Both the position numbers and the translations under genes were made by a program. The notes beneath the pieces are model-generated. The model made no database searches. It saw only the letters and a list, made by a program, of their open reading frames with translations, and was not told the DNA's origin. From Xanthobacter tagetidis (lineage in GTDB: Bacteria > Pseudomonadota > Alphaproteobacteria > Rhizobiales > Xanthobacteraceae), in NCBI RefSeq assembly GCF_003667445.1, contig NZ_RCTF01000012.1:62001-126000 (forward strand): DNA of 64,000 bases. The letters run 5' to 3'. Of the stretch, positions 17,633 to 27,584 are shown one piece after another (position 1 is the first letter of the stretch; every line of letters starts with the position of its first letter).

Positions 17633-18289
17633 TCAGGCGCGCGGCCGAAAGACGCTGGTGCGCTTGATCTCCATGTCCTCCAGCTCGCGCGTCACCGGCA
17701 CGCTGTAGTCGGCGAGCTTCTCCAGCCGGTCCTTCGGCAGATAGGTGCGCCCCGGGTCGCCGATCAGCACCACCGCCCCGCGCGCCGCGAGCGCCAGCAG
17801 CCAGGCGAACACGCGCGCCGCGAGGTCGCGCTCATAGGCGATGTCGCCGGCGAGCACGACGTCCCAGCCCTCGTCCGCGCCGATCAGGTCCGCGCCCCGC
17901 GGCGTGAGCGCGACGCCGTTCGACGCCCCGTTGAGGGCGATGGCGGCGCGCGCGAACGGGTCGATGTCGGCGCAGTCCGCGCTCAGCGCCCCCGCCTTCA
18001 TGGCGGCGATGCCGACGAGGCCGGAGCCGGAGGCGAAGTCCAGCACCCGCCGGCCCGCCACCAGGCCGGGATGGTCGAGCACGTGGCGCGCCAGCGCCTG
18101 GCCGCCGGCCCAGGCGAAGGCCCAGAAGGGCGGTGGCAGGCCCATCTCGCCCAGTTCCTCCTCTGTGCGGTGCCAGATCGGCACCGCCTCGTCGGCGACG
18201 TGAAGCGCGATCTCGGGCACCAGCGGGACGGGGCGCAGGCGCGTCTCGGCGCGGATGAACGCTTCGGGATCGGCGATGGCGCGGCTCAA
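17633..18289 (-). CDS. Class I SAM-dependent methyltransferase (ETFB-lysine methyltransferase-like)
   Basis: A Rossmann methyltransferase of about 218 aa. The SAM loop VLDFASGSGLVGIAAMKAGA and the downstream acidic residue in ADIDPFA are clear; PPPFWAFAWAGGQALARHVLDHP is typical of the alphaproteobacterial group related to METTL20/PrmA-like protein methyltransferases. The protein target is not known. The start is uncertain: TTG at 18289 overlaps the EVE-domain gene stop (TTGA), while GTG at 18307 would give six more residues. Coupled translation with the EVE gene is likely either way. Confidence 0.85.
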   Translation of the reverse strand: MSRAIADPEAFIRAETRLRPVPLVPEIALHVADEAVPIWHRTEEELGEMGLPPPFWAFAWAGGQALARHVLDHPGLVAGRRVLDFASGSGLVGIAAMKAGALSADCADIDPFARAAIALNGASNGVALTPRGADLIGADEGWDVVLAGDIAYERDLAARVFAWLLALAARGAVVLIGDPGRTYLPKDRLEKLADYSVPVTRELEDMEIKRTSVFRPRA

Positions 18290-18699
18290 AGGCCGCCCAT
18301 GGCGCACACGATGTCCCATTCCGCGTCGGTCACCGGCTGCACCGAGAGGCGGGAATATTTCAGCAGCGCCATCTCGTGGAGGCGCGGCTCGGCCTTGATG
18401 GCGGCGAGCGTCACCGGCGTCTTCAGCGCCTTCACCGCCTTGATGTCGACCATGACGAACTTGGCGGTTTCGTCGGAGGGGTCGGGATAGGCCTCCTTGA
18501 TGACCTCGACGATGCCGACGATCTCCTTGCCCTCGTTGGAGTGGTAGAAGAAGCCCCTGTCGCCCTTCTTCATCGCCATCAGCTGCTGCTTGGCGAGGTG
18601 GTTGCGCACGCCGTCCCAGTGGGTGCCCTTGGCGCCGGCCTTCACCTGCATCTCCCACGACCACTTGAACGGTTCGGACTTGTAGAGCCAGTGGGCCAT
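18286..18699 (-). CDS. EVE domain-containing protein
   Basis: A 137-aa EVE (PUA-like) domain protein. The family marker residues are WLYKSEP at the start, THWDGVRNHLAKQQLMAMKKGD, and the FFYHS strand, which form the modified-base binding pocket. EVE proteins are thought to read modified cytosine or other nucleic-acid modifications. The ATG at 18699 begins exactly where the domain begins. In many Hyphomicrobiales this gene sits close to gpsA and tsaD; here two plus-strand genes intervene. It is first in a pair with the methyltransferase. Confidence 0.92.
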   Translation of the reverse strand: MAHWLYKSEPFKWSWEMQVKAGAKGTHWDGVRNHLAKQQLMAMKKGDRGFFYHSNEGKEIVGIVEVIKEAYPDPSDETAKFVMVDIKAVKALKTPVTLAAIKAEPRLHEMALLKYSRLSVQPVTDAEWDIVCAMGGL

Positions 18700-18815
18700 G
18701 GCGCGCTCGCGGCTGGGATAAGGGGGCAGGACAGGCGGCCGGGCGGCCGACCGCAAGGCCTCCGTCTTGCCGGCTTCAATGAGGCTTGGCAAGGCCGGCG
18801 CCCGTGCCCCGGGCC

Positions 18816-18868
18816 AGCGACGGCGCAGCCGGAGCCGCTCCCCGGCCAAGCGACGGCGCAGCCGGAGC
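18816..18868. repeat. Short direct repeats in the 398-base gap upstream of the EVE gene
   Basis: AGCGACGGCGCAGCCGGAGC occurs at 18816-18835 and 18849-18868, a 33-base period. The surrounding gap (18700-19097) otherwise holds GC-rich, partly inverted sequence reminiscent of the 11.8-kb repeat, and no convincing gene or tRNA. Confidence 0.65.
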
Positions 18869-19097
18869 GCCGAGCCGGGGTCCAGGGGAAAGCCCGGCGA
18901 AGCCGGCCAAACCTCTGGTGCACAGCCTGCGGCGGGCATGGCCGCCTCCGGCGCATCCCTTGCGCCGGGCCCCGGCTCTCCTTCCACTACGCTGACGCTC
19001 CGTTCCAGTCGGCCGGGGTGCCTTCGCCGCCTTGCCTCGCCGTGCCGCGTGGCTATGGTGCCGGCGCGCCGGACGACGGGCGCCAGGGAGAAGACGC

Positions 19098-19397
19098 ATG
19101 GTCTATGAGAGAGCCGTGATCGAGGTGAAGGAAGGCAGCGAAGCCGCCTTCGAGGCCGCCGTGAAGGAGGCCGCCCCCTATTTCCAGAAGGCGCGCGGCT
19201 GCTCGGGCATGGCGCTCCAGCGCTCGGTGGAGAACCCCAGCCGCTACGTGCTGGTGGTGAAGTGGGACACGGTCGAGGACCACACCGTCCATTTCCGCGG
19301 CGCGCCGGAATTCCAGGAATGGCGCCGCCTCGCCAGTCCGCATTTCGCGAGCCCGCCCCAGGTGGAGCATTTCTCCGACGCGCTCACCTGCTTCTGA
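19098..19397 (+). CDS. Antibiotic biosynthesis monooxygenase (ABM)-domain protein
   Basis: A 99-aa ferredoxin-like-fold protein. The segments MVYERAVIEVKEGSEAAFEAAV, ARGCSGMALQRSVENPSRYVLVVKW and FRGAPEFQEWR match the ABM family, which includes haem oxygenases, quinol monooxygenases and many of unknown role. No haem ligand can be assigned. The ATG at 19098 has AGGGAG ten bases upstream. It stands alone between the EVE and YkgJ genes. Confidence 0.85.
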   Translation: MVYERAVIEVKEGSEAAFEAAVKEAAPYFQKARGCSGMALQRSVENPSRYVLVVKWDTVEDHTVHFRGAPEFQEWRRLASPHFASPPQVEHFSDALTCF

Positions 19398-19518
19398 GCC
19401 GGCCCCCGGCTCCCCCCTTTGCCCGCCGGCCGTTGCGCTCGCTCAATGCGGCGCCGGCCGGCGCGGCTTAGCCGTCTTCCGATCGGCGCCGCGGCGGCGC
19501 CGCGCACGGGAGCGGCGC

Positions 19519-20262
19519 ATGGCCTCCAGCACTTCCAGCGACGGCCCCGGTCCGGCGGACTTCTTCCACGCCCAGCGCGCCGCCTTTCGCGATACGCTCG
19601 CCCGCTTCGCGGGCCGGCCCGATCTGCTCGACCGCATGTGGATGCAGGCGTTCAGCTCCTTCGAGCACAATGTGGAGGTCGAGACCGAGGGGATGCCTCA
19701 GCTCGCCTGCCACAAGGGCTGCGGCACCTGCTGCCAGCTCCAGGTGGTGGCGACCATGCCGGAGGTGCTGATGGTGGCGCGCTATGTGCGCGCCATGGCC
19801 GGTGGCTTCGGCAGAGTGGGGGTGGACCTCCGGGGCCGCCTTGCCGGCGCCGGGCCGGCGGAGGAACCGGCGCATCCCATGGCGCTCGGCCGCGAATGCC
19901 CGTTTCTCGCCGAGGGCCTGTGCGTGATCTATCCGGTGCGGCCCATGGCCTGCCGGGGCCACGCCTCGTTCGACAAGGAGGCGTGCGTCTCGGCCCTGTG
20001 CGGCGGCGCCGAGGACGTGCCGGTGTCGGGCGCGCACCGGGCGGTGCGGGGCCTGGTGCAGAGCGCGCTGCAATCGGCGCTGCACGATGCCGGCCTGCCC
20101 TGGGGCGTCTACGATCTGGTGGGCGCGCTGCGCCTCGCGCTCGCCCATGCGGATGGCGAAGCCGCGTTCCGCGCCGGCGAGGATTTCATGATGCCGGCCG
20201 CGGCCGACCGCGCGGTGCGCGCCGACATGGGCGCCGCCTTCGTCCGGCTGGGCCTGGCCTGA
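19519..20262 (+). CDS. YkgJ-family cysteine cluster protein
   Basis: A 247-aa protein with the YkgJ/CxxCxxCC-type metal-chelating domain. The motif CHKGCGTCC at about residues 68-76 is followed by ECPFLAEGLCVIYPVRPMACRGH at 127-150, giving the usual eight cysteines for zinc or Fe-S binding. Members are linked to maturation or oxidation of other proteins, but the function here is unknown. It converges with gpsA, ending 4 bases from that gene's stop. Confidence 0.88.
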   Translation: MASSTSSDGPGPADFFHAQRAAFRDTLARFAGRPDLLDRMWMQAFSSFEHNVEVETEGMPQLACHKGCGTCCQLQVVATMPEVLMVARYVRAMAGGFGRVGVDLRGRLAGAGPAEEPAHPMALGRECPFLAEGLCVIYPVRPMACRGHASFDKEACVSALCGGAEDVPVSGAHRAVRGLVQSALQSALHDAGLPWGVYDLVGALRLALAHADGEAAFRAGEDFMMPAAADRAVRADMGAAFVRLGLA

Positions 20263-20266
20263 GGCG

Positions 20267-21247
20267 TTACGCCTCCGCCTTCTGCGGCCGCGCCATCAGC
20301 GCGTCGATGGCGCCGTCGACGGTCAGCCGGCCGGACAGCACCGCGTCCACCGCCGCGCTCACGGGCATGTCGATGCCGGCGGTGCCCGCCATCTCCACCA
20401 GCACCTTGGCGGTGAAGGCGCCCTCGGCGAGCTTGCCCTGCGGTGCCGCGCCCGCGCCCAGCGCCTGGCCGAGCGCGAAGTTGCGCGACTGCGGGCCGGA
20501 GGCGGTGAGGATCAGGTCGCCGAGCCCCGACAGGCCGGTGAGCGTCGCCGGCTTCGCCCCGAAGGCGCGGCCGAAGCGCACCAGCTCGGCGAAGCCGCGG
20601 GCGATCAGCGCCGCCTTGGCGCTCGCCCCGAGCCGGCGCCCCTCGACGATGCCGGCGGCGATGGCGAGCACGTTCTTCGCCGCGCCGCCGATCTCGACGC
20701 CGCGCACGTCGGTGGAGTAATAGAGCCGCAGCGCCGGGCCGCCGAGCGCGTCGCACAGCCGCTGTGCGAGGCCCGCCTCATAAGCGGCGAGGGTGACGGC
20801 GGTGGGCAGGCCCGCCGCCACGTCGCTGGCGAAGCTCGGCCCGGAGAGCACGGCGGGGGCGGCGGCAGGCGCCTCGGCCGCCAGCACCTCGCTCATGAAA
20901 TGCCGCGTGCCGCGCTCGATGCCCTTGGCGCAGCAGACGAGCGGCGTGCCCGGCGCGACCAGCGGCGCCAGCGCGCGCGCCACCTCGCGGCAGGCCTGCG
21001 CCGGCACCACCAGCAGCACCGCGTCCGCCGCCGCGGCCTCGGCGAGGCGCGCCGTCACCGCCACCCGGTCGTCGAAGCGGATGCCGGGCAAAGCGCGCTC
21101 GTTCTCGCGGCGCGCCGCCATGTCGATGACCTGCGCTTCGTCGCGCGCCCACAGCACGGCGCGGCGGCCGGCGCGGGCGGCGGCATTGGCGAGCGCGGTG
21201 CCCCAGGCGCCGGCGCCGACCACGCCGATGGTCTCGATCCCCGCCAT
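20267..21247 (-). CDS. gpsA: Glycerol-3-phosphate dehydrogenase (NAD(P)+)
   Basis: Reduces dihydroxyacetone phosphate to sn-glycerol 3-phosphate for phospholipid synthesis; 326 aa. The dinucleotide loop [13 protein letters not shown], the LSGPSFA segment, the catalytic-lysine motif [15 protein letters not shown] and [10 protein letters not shown] are all present. The ATG at 21247 comes 2 bases after the tsaD stop, so the two genes are coupled, the standard alphaproteobacterial arrangement. Confidence 0.98.
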   Translation of the reverse strand: MAGIETIGVVGAGAWGTALANAAARAGRRAVLWARDEAQVIDMAARRENERALPGIRFDDRVAVTARLAEAAAADAVLLVVPAQACREVARALAPLVAPGTPLVCCAKGIERGTRHFMSEVLAAEAPAAAPAVLSGPSFASDVAAGLPTAVTLAAYEAGLAQRLCDALGGPALRLYYSTDVRGVEIGGAAKNVLAIAAGIVEGRRLGASAKAALIARGFAELVRFGRAFGAKPATLTGLSGLGDLILTASGPQSRNFALGQALGAGAAPQGKLAEGAFTAKVLVEMAGTAGIDMPVSAAVDAVLSGRLTVDGAIDALMARPQKAEA

Positions 21248-21249
21248 GC

Positions 21250-22317
21250 TCAGGCCCGCGCCATGGGGCCGGCGGCCACGGGATCGAGCGGCCAGCGGGC
21301 GCGCGGGCTCACGTCGAGCGGGTCGATCAGCTGGCGCGCGAGGCGCTCGGCGCCGGCCCAGGCGATCATGGCGCCGTTGTCGGTGCACAGAGCCGGGGCG
21401 GGAATGGCGAGGCGGGTGTTCAGCTCGGCGGCGATCTGCTTGAGCCGGGCGCGGATCGCGCCGTTGGCGGCGACGCCGCCCGCCACCACCAGCGCCGAGG
21501 GGCCGCGCCCCATCTTCTCGCGGAACACGCGGGCGCCGGCCCGCACCCGGTCGGCGATCACCTCCACCACCGCGGCCTGGAACGAGGCGCACAGGTCCGC
21601 CACGTCGTCGTCGGTGAGCGGAGCGAGGCGGTCCGCCTCCAGCCGCACCGCGGTCTTGAGGCCGGAGAGCGAGAAGTCCGGCTCGCGCCTTCCCATGAGC
21701 GGGCGCGGGAACATGAAGCGCTCGGCGTCGCCGCGCGCCGCCTCCTCTTCCACGTGCGGCCCGCCGGGATAGGGCAGGCTCAGCATCTTCGCCACCTTGT
21801 CGAACGCCTCGCCGATGGCGTCGTCGAGCGTGGTGCCGATGCGGGTGTAGCGCCCCACCTCCTCCACCGCGACAAGCTGGGTGTGCCCGCCGGACACCAG
21901 CAGCAGGAGGAACGGGAACTGCACGCCGTCGGTGAGGCGTGCGGTGAGCGCATGCGCCTCCAGGTGGTTGACCGCGATCAGCGGCTTGCGCGCCGCCAGC
22001 GCCAGCGCCTTGGCGGTGGTGAGCCCGACGATGACGCCGCCAATGAGGCCCGGCCCCGCCGCCGCCGCGATGCCCGACAGGTCGCGATAGGCGATGCCGG
22101 CCTGCTTCATGGCCTCGGCGATCACGTGGTCGAGCACCTCCACATGGGCGCGCGCCGCGATTTCCGGCACCACGCCGCCGAACGGGGCATGGACCTCCAC
22201 CTGCGAGCGGATGACGTTGGAGCGGATCTCGCCCGACCCGGTCAGGGAGCGGCTGACCACCGCCGCCGAGGTCTCGTCGCATGTGGTCTCGATGCCGAGC
22301 ACCAGGAGTTCGCCCAC
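21250..22317 (-). CDS. tsaD: tRNA threonylcarbamoyladenosine transferase TsaD
   Basis: Transfers threonylcarbamoyl to A37 of ANN-decoding tRNAs together with TsaB and TsaE. The 355-aa product has the ASKHA start [14 protein letters not shown], the metal histidines in [10 protein letters not shown], the SGGHTQL phosphate loop and [10 protein letters not shown]. The start is GTG at 22317, preceded by AAAGGGCGG. It is divergent from hemC with an 85-base shared promoter region, a conserved gene border in Hyphomicrobiales. Confidence 0.98.
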   Translation of the reverse strand: MGELLVLGIETTCDETSAAVVSRSLTGSGEIRSNVIRSQVEVHAPFGGVVPEIAARAHVEVLDHVIAEAMKQAGIAYRDLSGIAAAAGPGLIGGVIVGLTTAKALALAARKPLIAVNHLEAHALTARLTDGVQFPFLLLLVSGGHTQLVAVEEVGRYTRIGTTLDDAIGEAFDKVAKMLSLPYPGGPHVEEEAARGDAERFMFPRPLMGRREPDFSLSGLKTAVRLEADRLAPLTDDDVADLCASFQAAVVEVIADRVRAGARVFREKMGRGPSALVVAGGVAANGAIRARLKQIAAELNTRLAIPAPALCTDNGAMIAWAGAERLARQLIDPLDVSPRARWPLDPVAAGPMARA

Positions 22318-22402
22318 CGTGCCGCCCTTTCCCGCGCAATGTTCCGGCTGCGCCGCAACGCCGCTCTATCCATTTTGATTCCAATGCGCATTCTACGCAT
22401 CC

Positions 22403-23368
22403 ATGAGCGAGAACACGAACCGCCGGACCGGCGGCCCTGAGACCGGCGCGCCCGCGCGCCTCACCATCGGCACGCGCGGCAGCCCCTTGGCGCTGTGGCA
22501 GGCGAACGCGGTGCGCGACGCGCTGGCCGCCGCGCTCAAGCGCGAGAAGGACGCCATCGTTATCAAGGTGATCCGCACCTCGGGCGACGCGATCCAGGAC
22601 CGCGCGCTGTCACAGGCCGGCGGCAAGGGCCTGTTCACCAAGGAGATCGAGGACCAGCTCCTCTCCGCCGACGTGGACCTCGCGGTGCATTCCGCCAAGG
22701 ACGTGGCGACCGCGCTGCCCGACGGGCTGCACCTCGCCGGCTACCTGCCGCGCGCCGACGTGCGCGACGCGCTGATCCTGAAGCGCGGGGCGGGGCTCGA
22801 CGACCTTCCGCGCGGCGCGCGGGTGGGCACCGCCTCGCTGCGGCGCGAGGCGCAGCTGCGGCGCCTGCGGCCGGACCTTCACGTGGAGCTGCTGCGCGGC
22901 AACGTCCATACCCGCCTCAAGCGGGTGCGCGAGGGCGACCTCGACGCCACGCTGCTGGCGCTCGCCGGCCTCACCCGGCTCGGCCTCGCGCACGAGGCGG
23001 ACGCGGTGCTCTCCACCGACGCCTTCCTGCCGGCGGTGGGGCAGGGGGCGGTGGCGATCGAATGCCGCGTCGACGATCCCGCCACCAATGCCGCCATCGC
23101 CGCCATCGCCTGCGTCCCCACCGGCATCGCGGTGACCGCCGAGCGCGCGTTCCTGGCGGCGCTCGACGGCTCGTGCCGCACGCCCATCGGCGGGCTGGCG
23201 ACGGTTTCGCAGGGGCGCGTGAGCCTCGCCGGCCTCGTGCTCGCGCCGGACGGCTCGGATGCCGCCGAGGGGGTGGAGGCGGGCGAGGTGGCCGCGGCGG
23301 CGGCGGTCGGCCATGCGCTCGGCACGCGGCTGCGCGCGAGCGCGCCGGCCCGCGTCTTGGGGCTCTAG
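22403..23368 (+). CDS. hemC: Hydroxymethylbilane synthase (porphobilinogen deaminase)
   Basis: Polymerises four porphobilinogens to hydroxymethylbilane in haem synthesis; 321 aa. Clear segments: [13 protein letters not shown] at the start, [50 protein letters not shown], and the cofactor-anchoring cysteine in [10 protein letters not shown]. It opens the hemC-hemD-mic60-hemY-like cluster on the plus strand, with hemD 9 bases downstream. Confidence 0.98.
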   Translation: MSENTNRRTGGPETGAPARLTIGTRGSPLALWQANAVRDALAAALKREKDAIVIKVIRTSGDAIQDRALSQAGGKGLFTKEIEDQLLSADVDLAVHSAKDVATALPDGLHLAGYLPRADVRDALILKRGAGLDDLPRGARVGTASLRREAQLRRLRPDLHVELLRGNVHTRLKRVREGDLDATLLALAGLTRLGLAHEADAVLSTDAFLPAVGQGAVAIECRVDDPATNAAIAAIACVPTGIAVTAERAFLAALDGSCRTPIGGLATVSQGRVSLAGLVLAPDGSDAAEGVEAGEVAAAAAVGHALGTRLRASAPARVLGL

Positions 23369-23377
23369 GGGGCGGGG

Positions 23378-24073
23378 ATGCTGGTGCTCGTCACCCGTCC
23401 CGAGTCGGCGGCGCACCAGACGGCGGCGCGGCTCGAAGCCATGGGTCACGCTGCGCTGGTCGATCCCATGCTGCGCATCGTCCCCACCGGCGCGGCGCTG
23501 CCGCAGGGGCGCTTCGACGCGGTGGCCTTCACCTCGGTCAACGGGGTGAAGGCGCTGGCGGCGCATCGGGATTTCGCGCGGCTTTCGGCGCTGCCGGCGT
23601 TCGCGGTCGGCCCGCGCACGGCGCGGGAAGCGCTTGAGGCGGGCTTCGCCGCGGTGACGGACTGCGACGGCGATGCGGCCGCTTTGGCCGGGCGCCTTGC
23701 CGCCGACCTGCCGGCCGGCGCGCGGGTGCTGCACCCGGCGGGGGAGGAACGGGCGGCCGACCTCGGCGCGCTGCTCGAAGGTCCCGGGGTTTGCGTCACG
23801 CTGGCGGTGGTCTATGCCGCCTTGCCCGCGAACGGCCTGTCCGCGGCGGCCCGCGCCGCGCTCGGCGGTGGAACCATCGGCGCCGCGCTGCATTTTTCTC
23901 CCCGTACGGTAAAGACTTTGCTTGCCTGCGCGAACGCTGCGAAGCTCGACGGGGCCTTGCGCGGAATGCGGCATCTGTGCCTGTCGGCGCAGGTGGCGGC
24001 GGTGCTCGGCGCCTGCCCCAGCGTCGAGATCGCGGACGCCCCGAACGAGGACGCGCTGCTCGCCCTGCTCTGA
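23378..24073 (+). CDS. hemD: Uroporphyrinogen-III synthase
   Basis: Cyclises hydroxymethylbilane with inversion of ring D; 231 aa. HemD sequences diverge widely, but VLVTRPESAAHQTAARLEAMGH at the N-terminus, AVAFTSVNGVKAL, and the Tyr-containing VVYAALP region agree with the family. It sits directly after hemC and before the Mic60 gene, as in most Hyphomicrobiales. Confidence 0.94.
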   Translation: MLVLVTRPESAAHQTAARLEAMGHAALVDPMLRIVPTGAALPQGRFDAVAFTSVNGVKALAAHRDFARLSALPAFAVGPRTAREALEAGFAAVTDCDGDAAALAGRLAADLPAGARVLHPAGEERAADLGALLEGPGVCVTLAVVYAALPANGLSAAARAALGGGTIGAALHFSPRTVKTLLACANAAKLDGALRGMRHLCLSAQVAAVLGACPSVEIADAPNEDALLALL

Positions 24074-24150
24074 GGCGTGGCGGTTGCGGCGCGGCGCCCG
24101 GCGGTCTATCCGATTGGGGAAGCGGATCGCGAGGAGGCCAATGGCGGACG

Positions 24151-25632
24151 ATGATGGCGAGCGATGATCCGAACCCTGCGGGCGCTTCTCCCCGATCGCG
24201 TCCCACGCCGCCGACCCTCGATCTGACGGCGGAGGAGATCAAGGCCGCGCCGCAGGGCGGCACAAGCGGGGCCGGTTCGACCGCCGATCATCCGGTCGCG
24301 GATCATCCTGTCGCGGAGAAGGACGCGTCCGCCAGCGTCCCGACGGATGACGGTCCGCCTTCCGATACCGCTCTCGACGCTTCGGCCGATCCCGCGCCCG
24401 AGGCCGCCCCTTCCGATGCCGATGCCGCCGATGCCCGTCCCGCCGATGGCGCGCCCGAGCCCGAGGCCGTCGCCGAGACCCCGGCCGCGCCCGCGCCCGA
24501 GGCGCCGCGCCGCTCGTCCGGCGCGCTGGCGCTGGTGGCCGCGCTCATCGCCGGCCTGGTGGGCGGCGGCGTCGCCGGGGGCGCGGTGACGCGCCTGCTG
24601 GCGCCGCGGCCGGTGCCCGCGCCGGTCGCCGAGGTGCCCGCCGCCTTCGCCGCCGATCTCAAGTCCCTCACCGGCCGCCTCGCGGCGCTGGAGGCGCGCC
24701 CCGCCGGGACGGCGTCCGACGTCTCCGGGCGGCTCGATGCCGCCGAGGCGAGCCTTGCCGCGATCCGCTCCGGCCTCGCCGCCCTGGAGGATGCCGCCAA
24801 GGCGGCGCCCGCGTCGGCGTCGTCGCCGTCCGCGGCTGCCGATCTCCAGCCCGCCATCGACGCCCTGAAGGGCCAGGTATCGGCCGCCCGCACGGCGCTC
24901 GACGGCGCGCGCGGCGAGATCGCCCAATTGCGCCAGGGCCAGGACGCCCTCGACAAGGCGCAGGCCGCCTTAGCCCGCGGCCAGGACGCGCTGAAGACCG
25001 CCATCGACGCCGCCGCGCGCCAGTCCGGCGCGCTGGCGCCGCGCCTCGATGCCTTCGACGCCCAGTTGAAGGAGACCTCGGCCTCCTCGGTGAAGCTGGC
25101 GCGGGCCGCCACCGCTCTGGTGGTGCTGGCGGAACTGAACAAGGCCGCCGCCTCCGGCCGGCCGTTCGCCGCGGAGCTGGACGCCGCCCGCGCGGTGCTC
25201 GGCCCGGTGGCGCAGCCGCTCGATGCGGTCGCGGCCGACGCCAAGATGGGCCTTCCCACCAATGCCGCGCTCGCCCGCGCGCTGGCGGAGCAAGGCGAGG
25301 CGGCCTTCGCCGCGCGCACCGCCACAGCGCCGGCCACCCAGGAGGACGGACTGTTCGCCCGCCTCGCCGCCAGCGCCGGCACCCTCGTGAAGGTGCACCG
25401 CGAGGGCGACGCCGCGCCCGGCGACGCCCGCGCGCCGCTCGATGAGGCGGTGGCGCAGACCCGCGCCGGCGCCCTCGGCGCCGCGCTCGCCGCGCTCAAG
25501 CGCCTGCCGCCCGAGGTGCAGGCCAAGCTCGCCGACGCCACCGCGAAGATCGCCGCGCGCAAGGCGGCGGCCGACGCCGTCGCCGTGCTGACCCAGCAAT
25601 CGCTCGCCGCCATTTCGGGGAAGACGCCGTGA
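24151..25632 (+). CDS. Alphaproteobacterial mitofilin (Mic60-like), COG4223
   Basis: A 493-aa inner-membrane protein: an acidic, Pro/Ala-rich N-terminus (to residue 120), one membrane span (about 125-150, rich in Gly and Ala), a long coiled-coil region (about 165-300) and a C-terminal mitofilin-like domain. Its place between hemD and the hemY-like gene is the conserved position of bacterial Mic60, linked to membrane curvature and envelope contact sites. The start is uncertain: GAGGAGG is placed best for an ATG at 24141 in another frame that stops after eight codons; the in-frame ATGs are at 24151 and 24154. Confidence 0.88.
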   Translation: MMASDDPNPAGASPRSRPTPPTLDLTAEEIKAAPQGGTSGAGSTADHPVADHPVAEKDASASVPTDDGPPSDTALDASADPAPEAAPSDADAADARPADGAPEPEAVAETPAAPAPEAPRRSSGALALVAALIAGLVGGGVAGGAVTRLLAPRPVPAPVAEVPAAFAADLKSLTGRLAALEARPAGTASDVSGRLDAAEASLAAIRSGLAALEDAAKAAPASASSPSAAADLQPAIDALKGQVSAARTALDGARGEIAQLRQGQDALDKAQAALARGQDALKTAIDAAARQSGALAPRLDAFDAQLKETSASSVKLARAATALVVLAELNKAAASGRPFAAELDAARAVLGPVAQPLDAVAADAKMGLPTNAALARALAEQGEAAFAARTATAPATQEDGLFARLAASAGTLVKVHREGDAAPGDARAPLDEAVAQTRAGALGAALAALKRLPPEVQAKLADATAKIAARKAAADAVAVLTQQSLAAISGKTP

Positions 25633-27584
25633 TCCGCCTCGTCATCCTTTTGGTCGTCCTCGCCGCGCTCGCCTTCGGCATCGGCTGGCTCGCCGACCGG
25701 CCGGGCGAGATCCACCTCGCCTGGGAGGGCTGGCGCGTGGAGACCACCGTGCCGGTGGCGCTCGCCGCGCTCGCCGTCCTCACCGCCGCGCTCATGGGGC
25801 TGTGGCGCGTGCTCTCGCTGCTGCTGCGCTCGCCGCAGATGATGGCGCGCCATTCCCGCCGCCGCCGCCGCGACAAGGGCTGGGACGCGGTGACGCGCGG
25901 CCTGCTCGCCATCGGCACCGGCGACGTCGCCGCCGCGCGGCAGGCGCGCACCGACGCGGCCCGGCTGCTGCCCAACGAGCCGCTGACCCGGCTGCTGACG
26001 GCGCAGACCGCCCAGTTCGACGGCCACCGCGAGGCGGCGGTGGCCGAGTTCCATGCCATGGCGGAGCGCTCCGAGACCCGGCTGCTCGGCCTGCGCGGCC
26101 TGCACATGGAGGCGCGGCGCGCCGGTGACCAGCGCGCCGCCGCGGTGATCGCCGAGGAGGCTGCCGCGGCCGCGCCCGCGCTCGCCTGGGCCGTGGATGC
26201 GGTGATCGAGGCGCGCTGCGCTGCCGGCGACTTCCCCGGCGCCCGCGCGGTGCTGGAGCGCCAGATGGCGCAGAAGGGCATCGACAAGACGCAGTATCGC
26301 CGCCGCCGTGCCGTGCTGCTTGCCGCCGAGGCGGTGGCGCTGGAGCACACCGACCCGCTGGTGGCGCGCGAGCGTGCCACCGAGGCGGTGCGCCTCGCCC
26401 CGACCCTCGTGCCCGCCGCCGCCTGCGCCGGCCGCCTGCTCGGCGCCGCAGGCGAGCTGAAGAAGGCGGCGAAGATCGTCGAGACCGCGTTCGCCGCCAA
26501 TCCCCATCCCGAACTGGCCGAGGTGGAGGCGCACCTGCGCCCCGGCGATGCGGCGCTGGACCGGCTGAAGCGCATCCGCGTGCTGGCGAACAAGGCGCCG
26601 AGCGCCCGCGAGAGCGCCATCGCGCTGGCGCGCGCCGCCATCGACGCCCAGGAATTCAAGCACGCCCGCCTGGTGCTGGAGCCGCTGCTCGCCGATCCCA
26701 GCCAGCGCGTGTGCCTGCTGATGGCGGAGCTGGAGGCGGCCGAGCATGCCGACATCGGCAAGGCGCGCGAATGGACCGCCCGCGCGGTGCGCGCCAATCG
26801 CGATCCGGCCTGGATCGCCGACGGCGTGGTCTCCGACCACTGGGCGCCGGTCTCCCCCATTTCCGGCAAGCTCGACGCCTTCGTCTGGGCCGTGCCGCCC
26901 GGCGTCTCGGCGACGCCGATCCTGGAGCACGAGGCCGAGCGCGTGAAAGCGGCCATCGCCGCAGTGCGCGCCAGCGAGGAGGCCAAGGCCGCCGCTTTGG
27001 CGGCGGATGCCGAGGCGCAGGCGCGAGCGCAGGCTGAGGCTCAGGCCCAGGCCCAGGCTGAGGCTCAGGCCGCGCAGGCGGCCGAGGCATCGGTCGTCGC
27101 CGCCGCGCCGCCCCCGTCGGATACGCCACCAGCGCCCTCCGCCGCTGCCGCGCCGTCGGCTCCGCTGGTCGCGCCGGCGCCGGCCAAGGCGCCTGATCGG
27201 GTGGTTCCGGCCGCGCTGTCCGCCCCCAGGCCCGATGCCGTCGCGGCCCCGGTCCCCCCGGTGGGCGGGGAGGCCGCGGGGAACGACGCGAAGGGCGAGC
27301 CCGAGCCCGCCGCCGGATTCGCGGCCAAACCGGCGGAACAGGCGCCGGAGACGGCCGCTCCCCCAGCCCGCGGGGACGACATGGACCGCGTGGTGCGCCT
27401 GCCGCCGCCGGGCGCTTCGCTCGGCACCGCGTTCGGCGGTCCCGGCGGCGCGGGCCGCGCGCCGGGTGCGCGCACCCCCCGCGCCGAGACCATCGTCGCC
27501 ATGCCGCCGCTGCCGGACGACCCCGGTCCCGAGCCGGACGGCCCGGAGCCCGACGGCCACCGCCCGCGCTTCCTCGGGCTGTGA
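25629..27584 (+). CDS. HemY-N-terminal-domain TPR membrane protein
   Basis: A 651-aa protein with two N-terminal membrane spans (about 3-17 and 40-62), then a TPR-rich cytoplasmic region (about 85-390) and a long low-complexity Ala/Gln/Pro tail encoded by repeats around 27000-27075. This is the HemY_N family of haem-cluster proteins, whose exact role is unsettled; it is not protoporphyrinogen oxidase. It begins with GTG overlapping the Mic60 gene stop (GTGA), so the two are translationally coupled. The tail after residue 440 is poorly conserved in kind and probably disordered. Confidence 0.9.
   Translation: MIRLVILLVVLAALAFGIGWLADRPGEIHLAWEGWRVETTVPVALAALAVLTAALMGLWRVLSLLLRSPQMMARHSRRRRRDKGWDAVTRGLLAIGTGDVAAARQARTDAARLLPNEPLTRLLTAQTAQFDGHREAAVAEFHAMAERSETRLLGLRGLHMEARRAGDQRAAAVIAEEAAAAAPALAWAVDAVIEARCAAGDFPGARAVLERQMAQKGIDKTQYRRRRAVLLAAEAVALEHTDPLVARERATEAVRLAPTLVPAAACAGRLLGAAGELKKAAKIVETAFAANPHPELAEVEAHLRPGDAALDRLKRIRVLANKAPSARESAIALARAAIDAQEFKHARLVLEPLLADPSQRVCLLMAELEAAEHADIGKAREWTARAVRANRDPAWIADGVVSDHWAPVSPISGKLDAFVWAVPPGVSATPILEHEAERVKAAIAAVRASEEAKAAALAADAEAQARAQAEAQAQAQAEAQAAQAAEASVVAAAPPPSDTPPAPSAAAAPSAPLVAPAPAKAPDRVVPAALSAPRPDAVAAPVPPVGGEAAGNDAKGEPEPAAGFAAKPAEQAPETAAPPARGDDMDRVVRLPPPGASLGTAFGGPGGAGRAPGARTPRAETIVAMPPLPDDPGPEPDGPEPDGHRPRFLGL

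Noticed and set aside
24300..27560. Long minus-strand frame opposite the Mic60 and HemY-like genes
   Set aside because: An antisense artefact of high GC. The translation is low-complexity, and the plus-strand genes have membrane and TPR features with coupled starts.
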